64,000 bases of DNA from Microbacterium hydrocarbonoxydans (GTDB lineage Bacteria > Actinomycetota > Actinomycetes > Actinomycetales > Microbacteriaceae), in the NCBI RefSeq assembly GCF_023715885.1, contig NZ_JAMBOY010000005.1, positions 62,001 to 126,000 on the forward strand, read 5' to 3'. Below, one piece after another: positions 9,124 through 17,502 of this stretch. Each line of letters begins with the position of its first letter. Position 1 is the first letter of the stretch. Made by a program: the position numbers and the translations under genes. The notes under the pieces are model-generated. The model saw only the letters and a program-made list of their open reading frames with translations. It did no database searches and was not told the origin of the DNA.

Positions 9124-10637
9124 CACAGCCCCTGCGCCAGTCGGTAGTACGCCTGGTTCCAACGAACCTGCTTCTGGAACTCGGGCAGCGTGGTGCTCTC
9201 GTCGATCACGAGCAGCTCGACCTCGGCCATCTCGGCGAAGTCGCGGAACGCCTCGATCCCCACGGCGGTGGACATGACGGTGTGGTGCGCCGCACCGGCG
9301 GTGAGCCAGGCGGCGGCGGACGTCGTGAAGTCGGGGGCGGGCTTCCAGACCGCGCGGCCCACGGGCAGCTTCGGCAGCGCGGCGCGCGGCGCGACGTTCT
9401 CGACGACGTTCGCGGTCAGGCGGAATCGATCGCGCATGTCGCTCAGCGCGACCACGACCGCGGGGCCGGGGTCGGCGGTGAACACGAGGCGCACCGGGTC
9501 GTCCTTGCCGCCGATGCCGAGGGGGTGGATCTCGAGCGTCGGCGTCGCCGTGGTCAGCGACGGCGACACCTCGAGCATGTGCGCTCCGAGGATCAGCTCG
9601 TCGCCGGGGGTCATGTCGTAGGTGTAGTCCTCCATGAGGCTGGCGCCGCCCGGGAGAGCCGCGCCCATGACGTTCGCGATGCGCACGAGCACGGCGGTCT
9701 TCCAGTCGCCTTCGGCGCCGAATCCGTAGCCCTCCGCCATGAGCCGCTGCACCGCGAGACCGGGCAGCTGCGTCAGCGCGCCCAGGTCTTCGAAGGAGGT
9801 CGTGAACGCGCCGAAGCCGCCCTCTTCCAGGAAGGACCGCAGACCGATCTCGATCGCCGCGCCGTCCCGCAGCGACGGATGCCGCTCCCCGCCGACGCGC
9901 AGCTCGGGCGCGACCTCGTAGAGCTCCTCGTACTCGGCGACGAGGGCGTCGATCGCGGATTCGGATGCCGCGGCGACGGCATCCGCCAGATCGTTCACGC
10001 CCCAGGTGTTGACCTGCACGCCGAACCGCAGCTCGGCCTCGGTCTTGTCGCCCTCGGTCACCGCGACGTAGCGCATGTTGTCGCCGAAACGCGCGAGCTT
10101 CAGGTTGCGCGACGCGGCGAGTCCGGCGGCCGCGCGCTGCCAGGTGCCGAGCTCGCGCTGCACGCGCGGGTCGGACGCGTGGCCCACGATCGTCTTGCGC
10201 GGCACGCCGAGGCGGGTCTGGATGTAGCCGAACTCACGGTCGCCGTGCGCGGCCTGGTTCAGGTTCATGAAGTCGAAGTCGATGTCGGCCCACGGCAGCT
10301 CGACGTTCGCCTGGGTGTGCAGGTGGGCGAGCGGCTTCTGCAGCGCGTCGAGCCCGGCGATCCACATCTTCGCCGGACTGAAGGTGTGCATCCAGGCGAT
10401 GAGGCCGATCACGCGGTCGTCCGCATTCGCCTCGAGCGCGATGCGCTTGATGGCGGCGGCATCCGTCAGCACCGGCTTCCAGACGATCCGCACGGGCACG
10501 TCGGCGGCGTCGTCGAGCAGTCGAGCGATCTCCTGCGACTGGTCGGCGACCTGGGCGAGCGTCTCGGGACCGTACAGGTGCTGGCTGCCGGTGAGGAACC
10601 AGACCTCGTAACCGTCGAGCGAGGTGGTGAGGGTCAT
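9123..10637 (-). CDS. araA: L-arabinose isomerase
   Basis: Isomerises L-arabinose to L-ribulose. 504 residues, matching the E. coli enzyme. Visible metal and active-site motifs are [27 protein letters not shown] and [14 protein letters not shown], plus the N-terminal [12 protein letters not shown] typical of AraA. ATG at 10637 chosen because the homology begins there; it is 13 bp from the araB stop. Central gene of the araD-araB-araA-galM operon. Confidence 0.98.
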   Translation of the reverse strand: MTLTTSLDGYEVWFLTGSQHLYGPETLAQVADQSQEIARLLDDAADVPVRIVWKPVLTDAAAIKRIALEANADDRVIGLIAWMHTFSPAKMWIAGLDALQKPLAHLHTQANVELPWADIDFDFMNLNQAAHGDREFGYIQTRLGVPRKTIVGHASDPRVQRELGTWQRAAAGLAASRNLKLARFGDNMRYVAVTEGDKTEAELRFGVQVNTWGVNDLADAVAAASESAIDALVAEYEELYEVAPELRVGGERHPSLRDGAAIEIGLRSFLEEGGFGAFTTSFEDLGALTQLPGLAVQRLMAEGYGFGAEGDWKTAVLVRIANVMGAALPGGASLMEDYTYDMTPGDELILGAHMLEVSPSLTTATPTLEIHPLGIGGKDDPVRLVFTADPGPAVVVALSDMRDRFRLTANVVENVAPRAALPKLPVGRAVWKPAPDFTTSAAAWLTAGAAHHTVMSTAVGIEAFRDFAEMAEVELLVIDESTTLPEFQKQVRWNQAYYRLAQGL

Positions 10638-10650
10638 GCGGTGCTGCCTT

Positions 10651-12234
10651 TCAGAGGGACGCGACGGCGGCGGCCTCGACGGCCAGCCCCGCCCGATAGC
10701 GGTCGAGATAGGTCGCGAAACCGGCGACGTCGGCCGGGTCGGGTTCGACGAGCGAGACGGATGCCGAGGCGAACACCGACTCGTCGAGGTACTCCCCCAG
10801 CGACCGGTGGTCGGCGTACGCGAGGTACGAGGCGAGCACCGCGATGCCCCAGGCACCGCCCTCCGAGGCGAGGTCGCCGACCGCGACGGGTGCCCCCAGC
10901 GCCCCGGCGAGGAAGCGCTGGGCCACGCCCGCGGTGCGGAACATACCCCCGTGCGCGAACATCCGATCCAGTTCGACGCCCTCGTCGCTCAGCACCTGCA
11001 TGCCCAGCGCGAGCGTGCCGAACACACCGTAGAGCTGCGCGCGCATGACGTTGGCGAGGGTCAGGGCGCTGTCGGGCGTGCGTACGAAGAGCGGGCGTCC
11101 GGCGTCGAGCCCCGCGATGGGCTCGCCGGCGAGGTGGTTGTAGGCGAGCAGTCCGCCGGCGTCCGCCGCACCGTCCAGGGCCTCGCGGAAGAGCAGGTCG
11201 AACACGGCGTCGTCGTCGAGGGGCTGTCCGGCGGCCGCGGTGAACCGCGTGAACAGTCCCGCCCAGGCGGCGAGCTCGCTGGCGCCGTTGTTGCAGTGCA
11301 CCATCGCCACGGCGTCGCCGGCCGGGGTGGTCACGAGGTCGAGCTCGTGATGCACCTCGGCGAGGGGTCGCTCCAGCACGACCATCGCGAAGATGCTCGT
11401 CCCCGCCGAGACGTTGCCGGTGCGCGGGGCGACCGCGTTGGTCGCCACCATCCCGGTTCCCGCGTCGCCCTCCGGCGGGCAGAGCGGGATGCCGGGGCGC
11501 AGCGCACCGGTCGGGTCGAGCAGCGCCGCCCCGTCGTCGGTCAGCACGCCTGCCGACGCTCCGGCTGGGCGGACCTCGGGCAGGATCTCGTCGAGCGGAC
11601 GGGGGAGCCGGTGGCCGGCGCGGGCGGCGTACGCGCGCAGCATCCGCTCGTCGTAGTCGCCGGTCGCGGAGTCGATGGGGAACATGCCCGAGGCGTCGCC
11701 CACCCCCAGCACCCGTTCGCCGGTGAGCCTCTCGTGCACGTATCCGGCGAGCGTGTTCACGCTCGCGATGCGCGGCACGTGCGACTCGTCGTCGAGCACG
11801 GCCTGATGCAGGTGGGCGATCGACCACCGCAACGGGATGTTGACGCCGAACAGCTCGCCGAGCTCGGCGGAGGCCGCGCCGGTGTTCGTGTTGCGCCAGG
11901 TGCGGAACGGCACGAGCAGCTCGCCCGCCTCGTCGAACGCGAGATAGCCGTGCATCATCGCGGAGATCCCGATCGCCCCGAACGCCGTGGGGCGGATGCC
12001 GTGCCGCTGCTCGGCATCGGCGATGACCTCTGTGTACGCGGCGCGCAGGCCCGCCCACACCTCGTCGAGCGGGTAGGTCCACAGCCCGTCCTCGAGGCTG
12101 TTCTCCCACGAGAACGAGCCGGTCGCGAGCACGGCGGTGGGATCGGCACCGATCAGGCACGCCTTGATGCGAGTCGATCCGAGCTCGATACCCAGGCTCG
12201 TCCGGCCATCGCGGAGGTCGTCGACGGCGCTCAT
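10651..12234 (-). CDS. araB: L-ribulokinase (FGGY family)
   Basis: Phosphorylates L-ribulose to L-ribulose 5-phosphate. 527 residues. The ATPase fold begins with [17 protein letters not shown], and the second domain carries [16 protein letters not shown] and SAGTSIFAM-type phosphate-binding loops. ATG start at 12234 overlaps the araD stop as ATGA. It is longer than xylulokinases and lies between araD and araA, which fixes the substrate with good confidence. Confidence 0.95.
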   Translation of the reverse strand: MSAVDDLRDGRTSLGIELGSTRIKACLIGADPTAVLATGSFSWENSLEDGLWTYPLDEVWAGLRAAYTEVIADAEQRHGIRPTAFGAIGISAMMHGYLAFDEAGELLVPFRTWRNTNTGAASAELGELFGVNIPLRWSIAHLHQAVLDDESHVPRIASVNTLAGYVHERLTGERVLGVGDASGMFPIDSATGDYDERMLRAYAARAGHRLPRPLDEILPEVRPAGASAGVLTDDGAALLDPTGALRPGIPLCPPEGDAGTGMVATNAVAPRTGNVSAGTSIFAMVVLERPLAEVHHELDLVTTPAGDAVAMVHCNNGASELAAWAGLFTRFTAAAGQPLDDDAVFDLLFREALDGAADAGGLLAYNHLAGEPIAGLDAGRPLFVRTPDSALTLANVMRAQLYGVFGTLALGMQVLSDEGVELDRMFAHGGMFRTAGVAQRFLAGALGAPVAVGDLASEGGAWGIAVLASYLAYADHRSLGEYLDESVFASASVSLVEPDPADVAGFATYLDRYRAGLAVEAAAVASL

Positions 12235-12950
12235 CGGCGCGCGTCCTCGCTCTGGCCGTACACGTTCTGGTAGCGGTCGAACAGGCTGTCGATCGCGGCC
12301 TGCGGGATCGGGATCAGGGGCCCGGCCTCGCGGGCGAGGTGCACGGTGCGGGCGACGTCCTCGACCATCACTGCGGCCTTCACCGCATCCTTCGGATCAG
12401 CCCCGATCGTGAACGGCCCGTGGTTCTGCATGAGCAATGCGCGGGAGCGGTGGCCGCGCAGCGTCTCGACGATGCCGCGGCCGATCGAGTCGTCGCCGAT
12501 GATCGCGAACGGGCCGACCGGGATCGGTCCCCCGAACTCATCGGCCATCGCGGTGATGACGCAGGGGATCTCCTCGCCCCGCGCCGCCCAGGCCACCGCG
12601 TACGTCGAATGCGTGTGCACGACACCGCCGACCTCGGGCATGTGCCGGTAGACGTAGGCGTGCGCGGCGGTGTCGCTCGACGGCGAGCGGTCGCTGCCGG
12701 GCGTGCCGGGCACGACCACGCCGTCGAGGTCGCAGAGGATCATGTTCTCGGGTGCGAGGTCGTCGTAGCTCACGCCGCTGGGCTTGATCACGAACAGATC
12801 GGCACCGGGGACGCGGCCCGAGACGTTGCCGCCGGTCCAGACGACGAGTCCGTAGCGGACCAGCTCGCCGTGCAGTCGGGCGACCTCTGCACGCACCACC
12901 GCGATGGCGGCGTCGACCTCGGCGGGAAAGGTGGGGGCTTCGTTGCTCAC
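12231..12950 (-). CDS. araD: L-ribulose-5-phosphate 4-epimerase
   Basis: Converts L-ribulose 5-phosphate to D-xylulose 5-phosphate for the pentose phosphate pathway. 239 residues from the GTG at 12950 (VSNEAPTF). The class II aldolase/AraD fold shows GGNVSGR, IKPSGVSYDD, the zinc ligands in VVHTHSTYA, and QNHGPFTIG. A longer reading from an ATG at 13004 would place the ara operator and promoter inside the gene, so the GTG is preferred. First gene of the operon. Confidence 0.95.
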   Translation of the reverse strand: MSNEAPTFPAEVDAAIAVVRAEVARLHGELVRYGLVVWTGGNVSGRVPGADLFVIKPSGVSYDDLAPENMILCDLDGVVVPGTPGSDRSPSSDTAAHAYVYRHMPEVGGVVHTHSTYAVAWAARGEEIPCVITAMADEFGGPIPVGPFAIIGDDSIGRGIVETLRGHRSRALLMQNHGPFTIGADPKDAVKAAVMVEDVARTVHLAREAGPLIPIPQAAIDSLFDRYQNVYGQSEDARR

Positions 12951-12977
12951 GGGACCTCGTGGTGTTCGGGACGGCGA

Positions 12978-13023
12978 CTGTGACCGGTCACAGAAGTGTG
13001 TCACGGGGGCGTTACGACGTCAA
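12978..13023 (-). promoter_or_regulatory. ara promoter with LacI-type operator CTGTGACCGGTCACAG
   Basis: On the minus strand TTGACG (complement of 13018-13023) and CACACT (complement of 12995-13000) are spaced by 17 bp. The 16-bp perfect palindrome CTGTGACCGGTCACAG (12978-12993) follows the -10 box, covering the start of transcription 28 bp before the araD GTG. The adjacent LacI gene at 13039-14049 is the obvious repressor. Confidence 0.75.
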
Positions 13024-13038
13024 GACACGCGAGGCGGG

Positions 13039-14049
13039 TCAGCGCGGCGGGGCGACGGAGTCGCGCCGCACCAGCACGGGGGCGACCGGCGACAGGTCGG
13101 GTGCCATCGCCTCTGCCCCGCCGATCACCGCGGCGACCGCGCGGCGGGCGAGCTCGTCGAAGTCCTGCCGCACCGTCGTCAGCTTCGGCCAGTAGAAGGC
13201 GGCGTCGGGGATGTCGTCGAACCCGACGACGCTGATGTCGCCGGGCACGGACAGACCGGCCTCGTGCAGGCCGCCCAGGAGGCCGAGCGCCATCTGGTCG
13301 TTCGCGGCGAACACCGCGGTGACGGCCGCGGCGCGAACGGGGTCGACGGCCGCGTACCCCGAACCCGCTGACCAGTCCCCCGCGATCACGGGCCCCGCGG
13401 GGAGTCCGCGCGCCGCGAGCTCCGCCGCGAATCCCTCGGCTCGCGATTCGGCCTCGAGCCAGTCGGCGGGGCCCGCCAGGTGCGCGATGCGCGTGTGCCC
13501 GGCATCGGCGAGCGCAGCCACGGCGAGACGGGCACCGGCGGCCTGATCGACGGAGAGACCCCGTGCTCCCCGGTCGGCCGAGTGCAGGGTGACGACCGGC
13601 ACGCCGATGCGCAGCTCGTCGAGCACCTCGAGGGTGCGCGCGTGCGGCGCGACGACGACGACGCCCTCCACACCCTGCGCGACGAGGTGGTCGACGGCGG
13701 CCGCGACCGCCTCGGCATCCCCCGCGTCGGCGAACGCCGCGCTCACCCAGTAGCCCGCACGTCGCGCCGACGCCTCGAGCGCCGCGATGCTGCGCGAGGG
13801 TCCGTACTGCAGGGCGTCGGATGCCAGGACGCCGAGCGTGCGCGACCGCCGGGTGCCGAGGGCGCGGGCGGCGTTGTTCATGCGGTAGCCGAGCTCGTCC
13901 ATCGCGGCGACGACGCGCTCGCGGGTCGACTCGGCCACCTCGGGGTGATCGTTCAGGACGCGCGAGACGGTCTGCCGGGAGACTCCGGCGAGTGTCGCCA
14001 CGTCGCGGACGCCCACGGTGCGTCGCCGCTCGCCGCTCGTGTCGCTCAC
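13039..14049 (-). CDS. LacI-family regulator of the ara operon
   Basis: 336 residues: an N-terminal helix-turn-helix (VRDVATLAGVSRQTVSRVLN, about residues 13-32) and hinge, followed by a periplasmic-binding-like sensor domain. It lies directly upstream of araD in the same direction, so it is best read as an arabinose repressor acting on the palindrome at 12978-12993. GTG at 14049 (VSDTSGE) is preferred; an ATG at 14097 would leave only 9 bp before the divergent gene at 14107. It is LacI-type, unlike the AraC regulator of enterics and the GntR-type AraR of Bacillus. Confidence 0.85.
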   Translation of the reverse strand: MSDTSGERRRTVGVRDVATLAGVSRQTVSRVLNDHPEVAESTRERVVAAMDELGYRMNNAARALGTRRSRTLGVLASDALQYGPSRSIAALEASARRAGYWVSAAFADAGDAEAVAAAVDHLVAQGVEGVVVVAPHARTLEVLDELRIGVPVVTLHSADRGARGLSVDQAAGARLAVAALADAGHTRIAHLAGPADWLEAESRAEGFAAELAARGLPAGPVIAGDWSAGSGYAAVDPVRAAAVTAVFAANDQMALGLLGGLHEAGLSVPGDISVVGFDDIPDAAFYWPKLTTVRQDFDELARRAVAAVIGGAEAMAPDLSPVAPVLVRRDSVAPPR

Positions 14050-14106
14050 GCCGACGAGTGTATGCCGCGCGGCCCTCGCCACCCGACGGCGTGCCACTCT
14101 GGAGAC

Positions 14107-14952
14107 ATGCGCATCGCACTCACCGGATCATCGGGCAAGCTCGGCAGCGTCGTCGCGCGGGAGCTCCGCGCCCACGGCTACGAGGTCATCGGCATGGACG
14201 TCACGGGGGTCCGCGGTCCGGGCTTCGTGCAGGTGGACCTCACGGACTACGGCCAGGTCGTCGACGCGCTCACCGCGGTCGGCGACCAGCACGACGGCAT
14301 CGACGCCGTCGTGCACCTCGGCGCCATCCCCGCCCCCGGCATCCGCAGCGACGTGGCGACCTTCCACAACAACATGCCCGCGACGTTCAACGTGTTCTGG
14401 GCGGCCGTGCGCCTCGGCATCCGGCGGATCGTCTACGCGTCGAGCGAGACGGTGCTCGGACTGCCGTTCGACGTGCCGCCGCCGTATGTGCCCGTCGACG
14501 AGGACTACCCGGCCCGGCCGGAATCCGTGTACTCGCTCGTGAAGACCCTCGAGGAGCAGCTCGCGACCGAGCTCGTGCGCTGGAACCCGGAGGTGTCGAT
14601 CACGGCACTCCGGTTCTCGAACGTGATGGTGCCGGAGGACTACGCCGAGTTCCCCTCGTTCGACGCCGATGCGCGTCTGCGCAAATGGAACCTCTGGGGC
14701 TACATCGACGCGCGCGACGGCGCCCAGGCCGTGCAGCGCGCGCTCGAGGTCGCGGCGCCCGGCTTCGACCGCTTCATCATCGCCGCGGCCGACACCGTGA
14801 TGTCGCGGCCGAACGACGAGCTGCTCGCCGAGGTGTTCCCCGACGTGCCGCGCAAGGGCCAGTTCGGGCCGAATGAGACCCTGCTCTCGATCGACAGGGC
14901 GCGCCGGGTGCTGGGCTTCGACCCGCAGCACTCCTGGCGCGACCACGTCTGA
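14107..14952 (+). CDS. NAD(P)-dependent epimerase/dehydratase family protein
   Basis: 281-residue atypical/extended SDR with a Rossmann motif close to the N-terminus (ALTGSSGKLGS, residues 4-14), a mid-protein VYASSE motif and the YSLVK catalytic pair (Y142, K146 approximately). It is divergent from the ara LacI gene with a 57-bp gap, so the two share a promoter region. The fold resembles uronate dehydrogenases and nucleotide-sugar epimerases; the substrate is not clear. The context suggests a sugar or sugar-lactone oxidoreductase. Confidence 0.8.
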   Translation: MRIALTGSSGKLGSVVARELRAHGYEVIGMDVTGVRGPGFVQVDLTDYGQVVDALTAVGDQHDGIDAVVHLGAIPAPGIRSDVATFHNNMPATFNVFWAAVRLGIRRIVYASSETVLGLPFDVPPPYVPVDEDYPARPESVYSLVKTLEEQLATELVRWNPEVSITALRFSNVMVPEDYAEFPSFDADARLRKWNLWGYIDARDGAQAVQRALEVAAPGFDRFIIAAADTVMSRPNDELLAEVFPDVPRKGQFGPNETLLSIDRARRVLGFDPQHSWRDHV

Positions 14953-14958
14953 CCCGTC

Positions 14959-15017
14959 TTCGAATCGCGCAAATGGTCACTTTTCGACCGGTGGCGTTAC
15001 CAGTTGCGCTCTTCGAA
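14959..15017. repeat. inverted repeat of the TTCGAATCGC family between convergent genes
   Basis: TTCGAATCGCGCAAATGG at 14959-14976 pairs with CCAGTTGCGCTCTTCGAA at 15000-15017 (15 of 18 positions). It shares the core with the repeats around 4873-6032 but has no adjacent nuclease-like gene. It may also serve as a terminator for both converging genes. Confidence 0.65.
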
Positions 15018-15021
15018 GGGA

Positions 15022-16281
15022 TCAGAGGCCGAGCCGCTCCAGGTAGGGGTTCACGAGCCGCCGCTCGGGGTCGAAGCGGGCGGTGAGATCGGCGAAGTCG
15101 CTCCAGCGCGGGTAGCGCGAGCGCACTTCCGCGCCGTCGAGCGTGAACACCTTGCCCCAGTGCGGGCGCGCGGTCGCGGGCAGCGCCGCCTCGAGCGTCG
15201 GCAGGAACGCGCGCACCGCCGCCTCGTCGGGCTTCCACGTGAAGTGGATGCCCACGGCATCCGTCCCGTGCGACGAGCTGAGCCACAGCTCGTCGGCGGC
15301 GACCGTGCGGATCTCGTTCACGAGGAGCAGGGGCGTGATCTGCCCGGCCAGGGTGCGCACCGCCTGGATCGCCGCGACCGCGTCGGAGCGCGGCACGAGG
15401 TACTCGCTCTGGATCTCGGCTCCCGCCGACGGCGTGAACTCCAAGCGGAAGTGCGGAAGGCGCTCGGACCACGGCCCCGGGACACCCAGCTGCTCCGTGC
15501 ACGCGACGGGGTCGACCCCGAGGATCGGATGCCGCTTCGCGGTCGCCGCCTCGCCGCCGAGGCGATCGAAGACGTCGGCTCTGGTGAGCTCACGGGCCTC
15601 CGGCAGCCGCTGCTTGACCCAGATCTGGTCGGCCTGATCGGTGCGCTGCCACGTCGAGAAGATGCTCACGCTCGTGCCGACGCCGGTCACGTCGTCGAAG
15701 TCGGCGAGGATCGCGTCCCACGACGGATGCTCGAACACGTGCTGCGCGACCTCGTAGGTCGGCTCGACGTCGAGCGTGAGGTCGACCACCGCGCCCAGCG
15801 CGCCGAGGCTCACGACCGCGCCGTCGAAGTTCGCATCGCCGCGCCGCAGTTCCCGGATCTCGCCCGAGGGAGTGACGATCGTGAGCGCCCGCACGGCGCT
15901 CGCGAGCGAACCGATCGCGTCGCCCGATCCGTGCGTGCCGGTGGCCACGGCTCCCGCGATCGAGATGTGCGGGAGCGAGGCCATGTTGGCGAGCGCGAGC
16001 CCCTCCGCGAGGAGTCGAGGCGCGAGATCTCCGTAGCGCAGGACGCCAGAGACGCGGACGGCGTCGCGCTCCTCGTTCACCTCGATCACCGACGGCATCC
16101 GGTCGAGCGCGATGAGCACGCCGTCGGTGTCGGCGATGTCGTTGAAGCAGTGGCGCGAGCCCAGCATCCGAGAGGAACCGTCCTGGGCGAGCACGGTCTG
16201 CAGCTCGTCGACCGACGACGGGTGCTCGATGCGCGATGCCCGGTATGTGACGTTGCCTGCCCAGTTGCGTTCGATCGTCAT
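15022..16281 (-). CDS. FAD-dependent alditol oxidase (AldO/xylitol oxidase type)
   Basis: Oxidises the terminal CH2OH of a polyol to the aldose with O2. 419 residues, almost exactly the length of Streptomyces AldO. The vanillyl-alcohol-oxidase fold is visible: the PP-loop GSRHCFND holds H44, which corresponds to the covalent-FAD histidine of AldO; the second FAD-binding stretch is LPHISIAGAVATGTHGSG; the C-terminus has ARPHWGK. ATG start at 16281. It is divergent from a LacI gene and shares that regulator's operator (16311). Lactone oxidases (GLO/ALO) are related, but the length and histidine favour alditol oxidase. Confidence 0.85.
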   Translation of the reverse strand: MTIERNWAGNVTYRASRIEHPSSVDELQTVLAQDGSSRMLGSRHCFNDIADTDGVLIALDRMPSVIEVNEERDAVRVSGVLRYGDLAPRLLAEGLALANMASLPHISIAGAVATGTHGSGDAIGSLASAVRALTIVTPSGEIRELRRGDANFDGAVVSLGALGAVVDLTLDVEPTYEVAQHVFEHPSWDAILADFDDVTGVGTSVSIFSTWQRTDQADQIWVKQRLPEARELTRADVFDRLGGEAATAKRHPILGVDPVACTEQLGVPGPWSERLPHFRLEFTPSAGAEIQSEYLVPRSDAVAAIQAVRTLAGQITPLLLVNEIRTVAADELWLSSSHGTDAVGIHFTWKPDEAAVRAFLPTLEAALPATARPHWGKVFTLDGAEVRSRYPRWSDFADLTARFDPERRLVNPYLERLGL

Positions 16282-16308
16282 GGCGCCATGATAGTCAGAG
16301 CGCTCGGA

Positions 16309-16323
16309 AGTACATCGTTGTAA
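16309..16323. promoter_or_regulatory. LacI operator TACATCGTTGTA between the alditol oxidase and lacI genes
   Basis: TACATCGTTGTA (16311-16322) is a one-mismatch version of the perfect palindrome at 17449-17464. It lies between the two divergent starts (16281 and 16360), placing both genes under the same repressor. Confidence 0.65.
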
Positions 16324-16359
16324 CCCCTCGTCCGCGGCGTGCACGGATAGGCTGACCGG

Positions 16360-17406
16360 ATGACCGCGATGCCGCCTCCCCGCGCCACGATGAAGGACGT
16401 CGCGGCGCTCGCCGGGGTCTCGCCGAAGACCGTCTCGAACGTCGTGACCGGCACGACGACCGTGAGCGACGAGACCCGCCGCAAGGTCGAGGCAGCGATG
16501 GGGCAGCTGGACTTCGTTCCCAACCTCAGTGCGCGCGGGTTGCGCAAGGGCCGGTCGGGCATCATCGCGGTGGCGCTCCCGGATCTCGCGACCGCGTTCT
16601 CGGCGGAGCTCATGCATCGCATCGTCGATGCCGCCCATGAACGCGGACTCGCCGTGCAGATCGAGGAGACGGCGGTCGACCCGGAGCGCGAACGCGAGCT
16701 CGTCTCGCGTGCTCGCGCGCATCTCGTCGACGGCCTGATCCTGAACCCGATCCGCCTCGAGGACAGCGTGCTGAGGTACGCCGACCGCCTGCCGCCGCTG
16801 GTCGTGCTCGGCGAGGTGGAGCAGAATCGGGCGGATCATGTGCGCATCGACAGCCGCAGGGCAGCGGCCGAAGTCGCCCGTCACGTCCTCGCGCGTGGCG
16901 CTCGACGCATCGCCGTGATCGGAGCCGATGACGACCCCGCCTTCGCCACCGCGACGAGCAGGCTGCGCCTCGAGGGCGTGCACGACGCCCTCCGCGAGGC
17001 CGGCATCCCCCGCGACACCGCCCTCGAGGTCAACCCGATGCCCTGGTCGATGACCGGCGGCGCGCGCGGCGTCGAGACGCTGTTCCGCCGCGGTGTCGCC
17101 TTCGACGCGATCATCGCATTCACCGACAGCCTCGCCCTCGGCGCCCTGCATGCGCTGCACGACCATGGGGTGCGGGTGCCGCACGACGTCGTCGTGACCG
17201 GTTTCGACGACGTGGAGTTCTCGCGGTACACCTCGCCCGCGCTCACGACCGTCGCGTTCGACCGCCGCGCGTTCGCCGATGCGGCGCTCGCCCTGCTGGA
17301 GTCGCGCATGGACGACCGCACGGCGCCACCGCGGGGGCTCACCCTCTCGCATCAGCTCCTCGAACGCGCGAGCACCGAGGGCAGTCCTGCCGGCTACCGC
17401 CCCTGA
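16360..17406 (+). CDS. LacI-family regulator of the arabino-oligosaccharide locus
   Basis: 348 residues: helix-turn-helix MKDVAALAGVSPKTVSNVVT (residues 11-30) followed by a sugar-binding sensor domain ending in the usual FDDVEFSRYTSPALTT motif. ATG at 16360. It sits between the alditol oxidase and the ABC operon, both preceded by TTACATCGATGTAA-like operators. The ligand is probably an arabinose-containing oligosaccharide or a derived polyol; this is inferred from the genes controlled. Confidence 0.85.
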   Translation: MTAMPPPRATMKDVAALAGVSPKTVSNVVTGTTTVSDETRRKVEAAMGQLDFVPNLSARGLRKGRSGIIAVALPDLATAFSAELMHRIVDAAHERGLAVQIEETAVDPERERELVSRARAHLVDGLILNPIRLEDSVLRYADRLPPLVVLGEVEQNRADHVRIDSRRAAAEVARHVLARGARRIAVIGADDDPAFATATSRLRLEGVHDALREAGIPRDTALEVNPMPWSMTGGARGVETLFRRGVAFDAIIAFTDSLALGALHALHDHGVRVPHDVVVTGFDDVEFSRYTSPALTTVAFDRRAFADAALALLESRMDDRTAPPRGLTLSHQLLERASTEGSPAGYRP

Positions 17407-17448
17407 TCCGGACGCCCTCGAGCTTCCGACATCACCTCTTGCCCTCCG

Positions 17449-17464
17449 ATTACATCGATGTAAT
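17449..17464 (+). promoter_or_regulatory. LacI operator ATTACATCGATGTAAT
   Basis: A 16-bp perfect palindrome 39 bp upstream of the solute-binding-protein gene, in the 96-bp gap after lacI. A weaker copy lies at 16311. Confidence 0.8.
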
Positions 17465-17502
17465 GATGTAGCGACCTTGACCGCAGTCACGAAGGAGTGA
17501 CG

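Noticed and set aside
9282-11048. Long open frames opposite araA and araB
   Set aside because: They are antisense shadows of well-supported genes, with Arg/Gly/His-rich translations typical of high-GC DNA.
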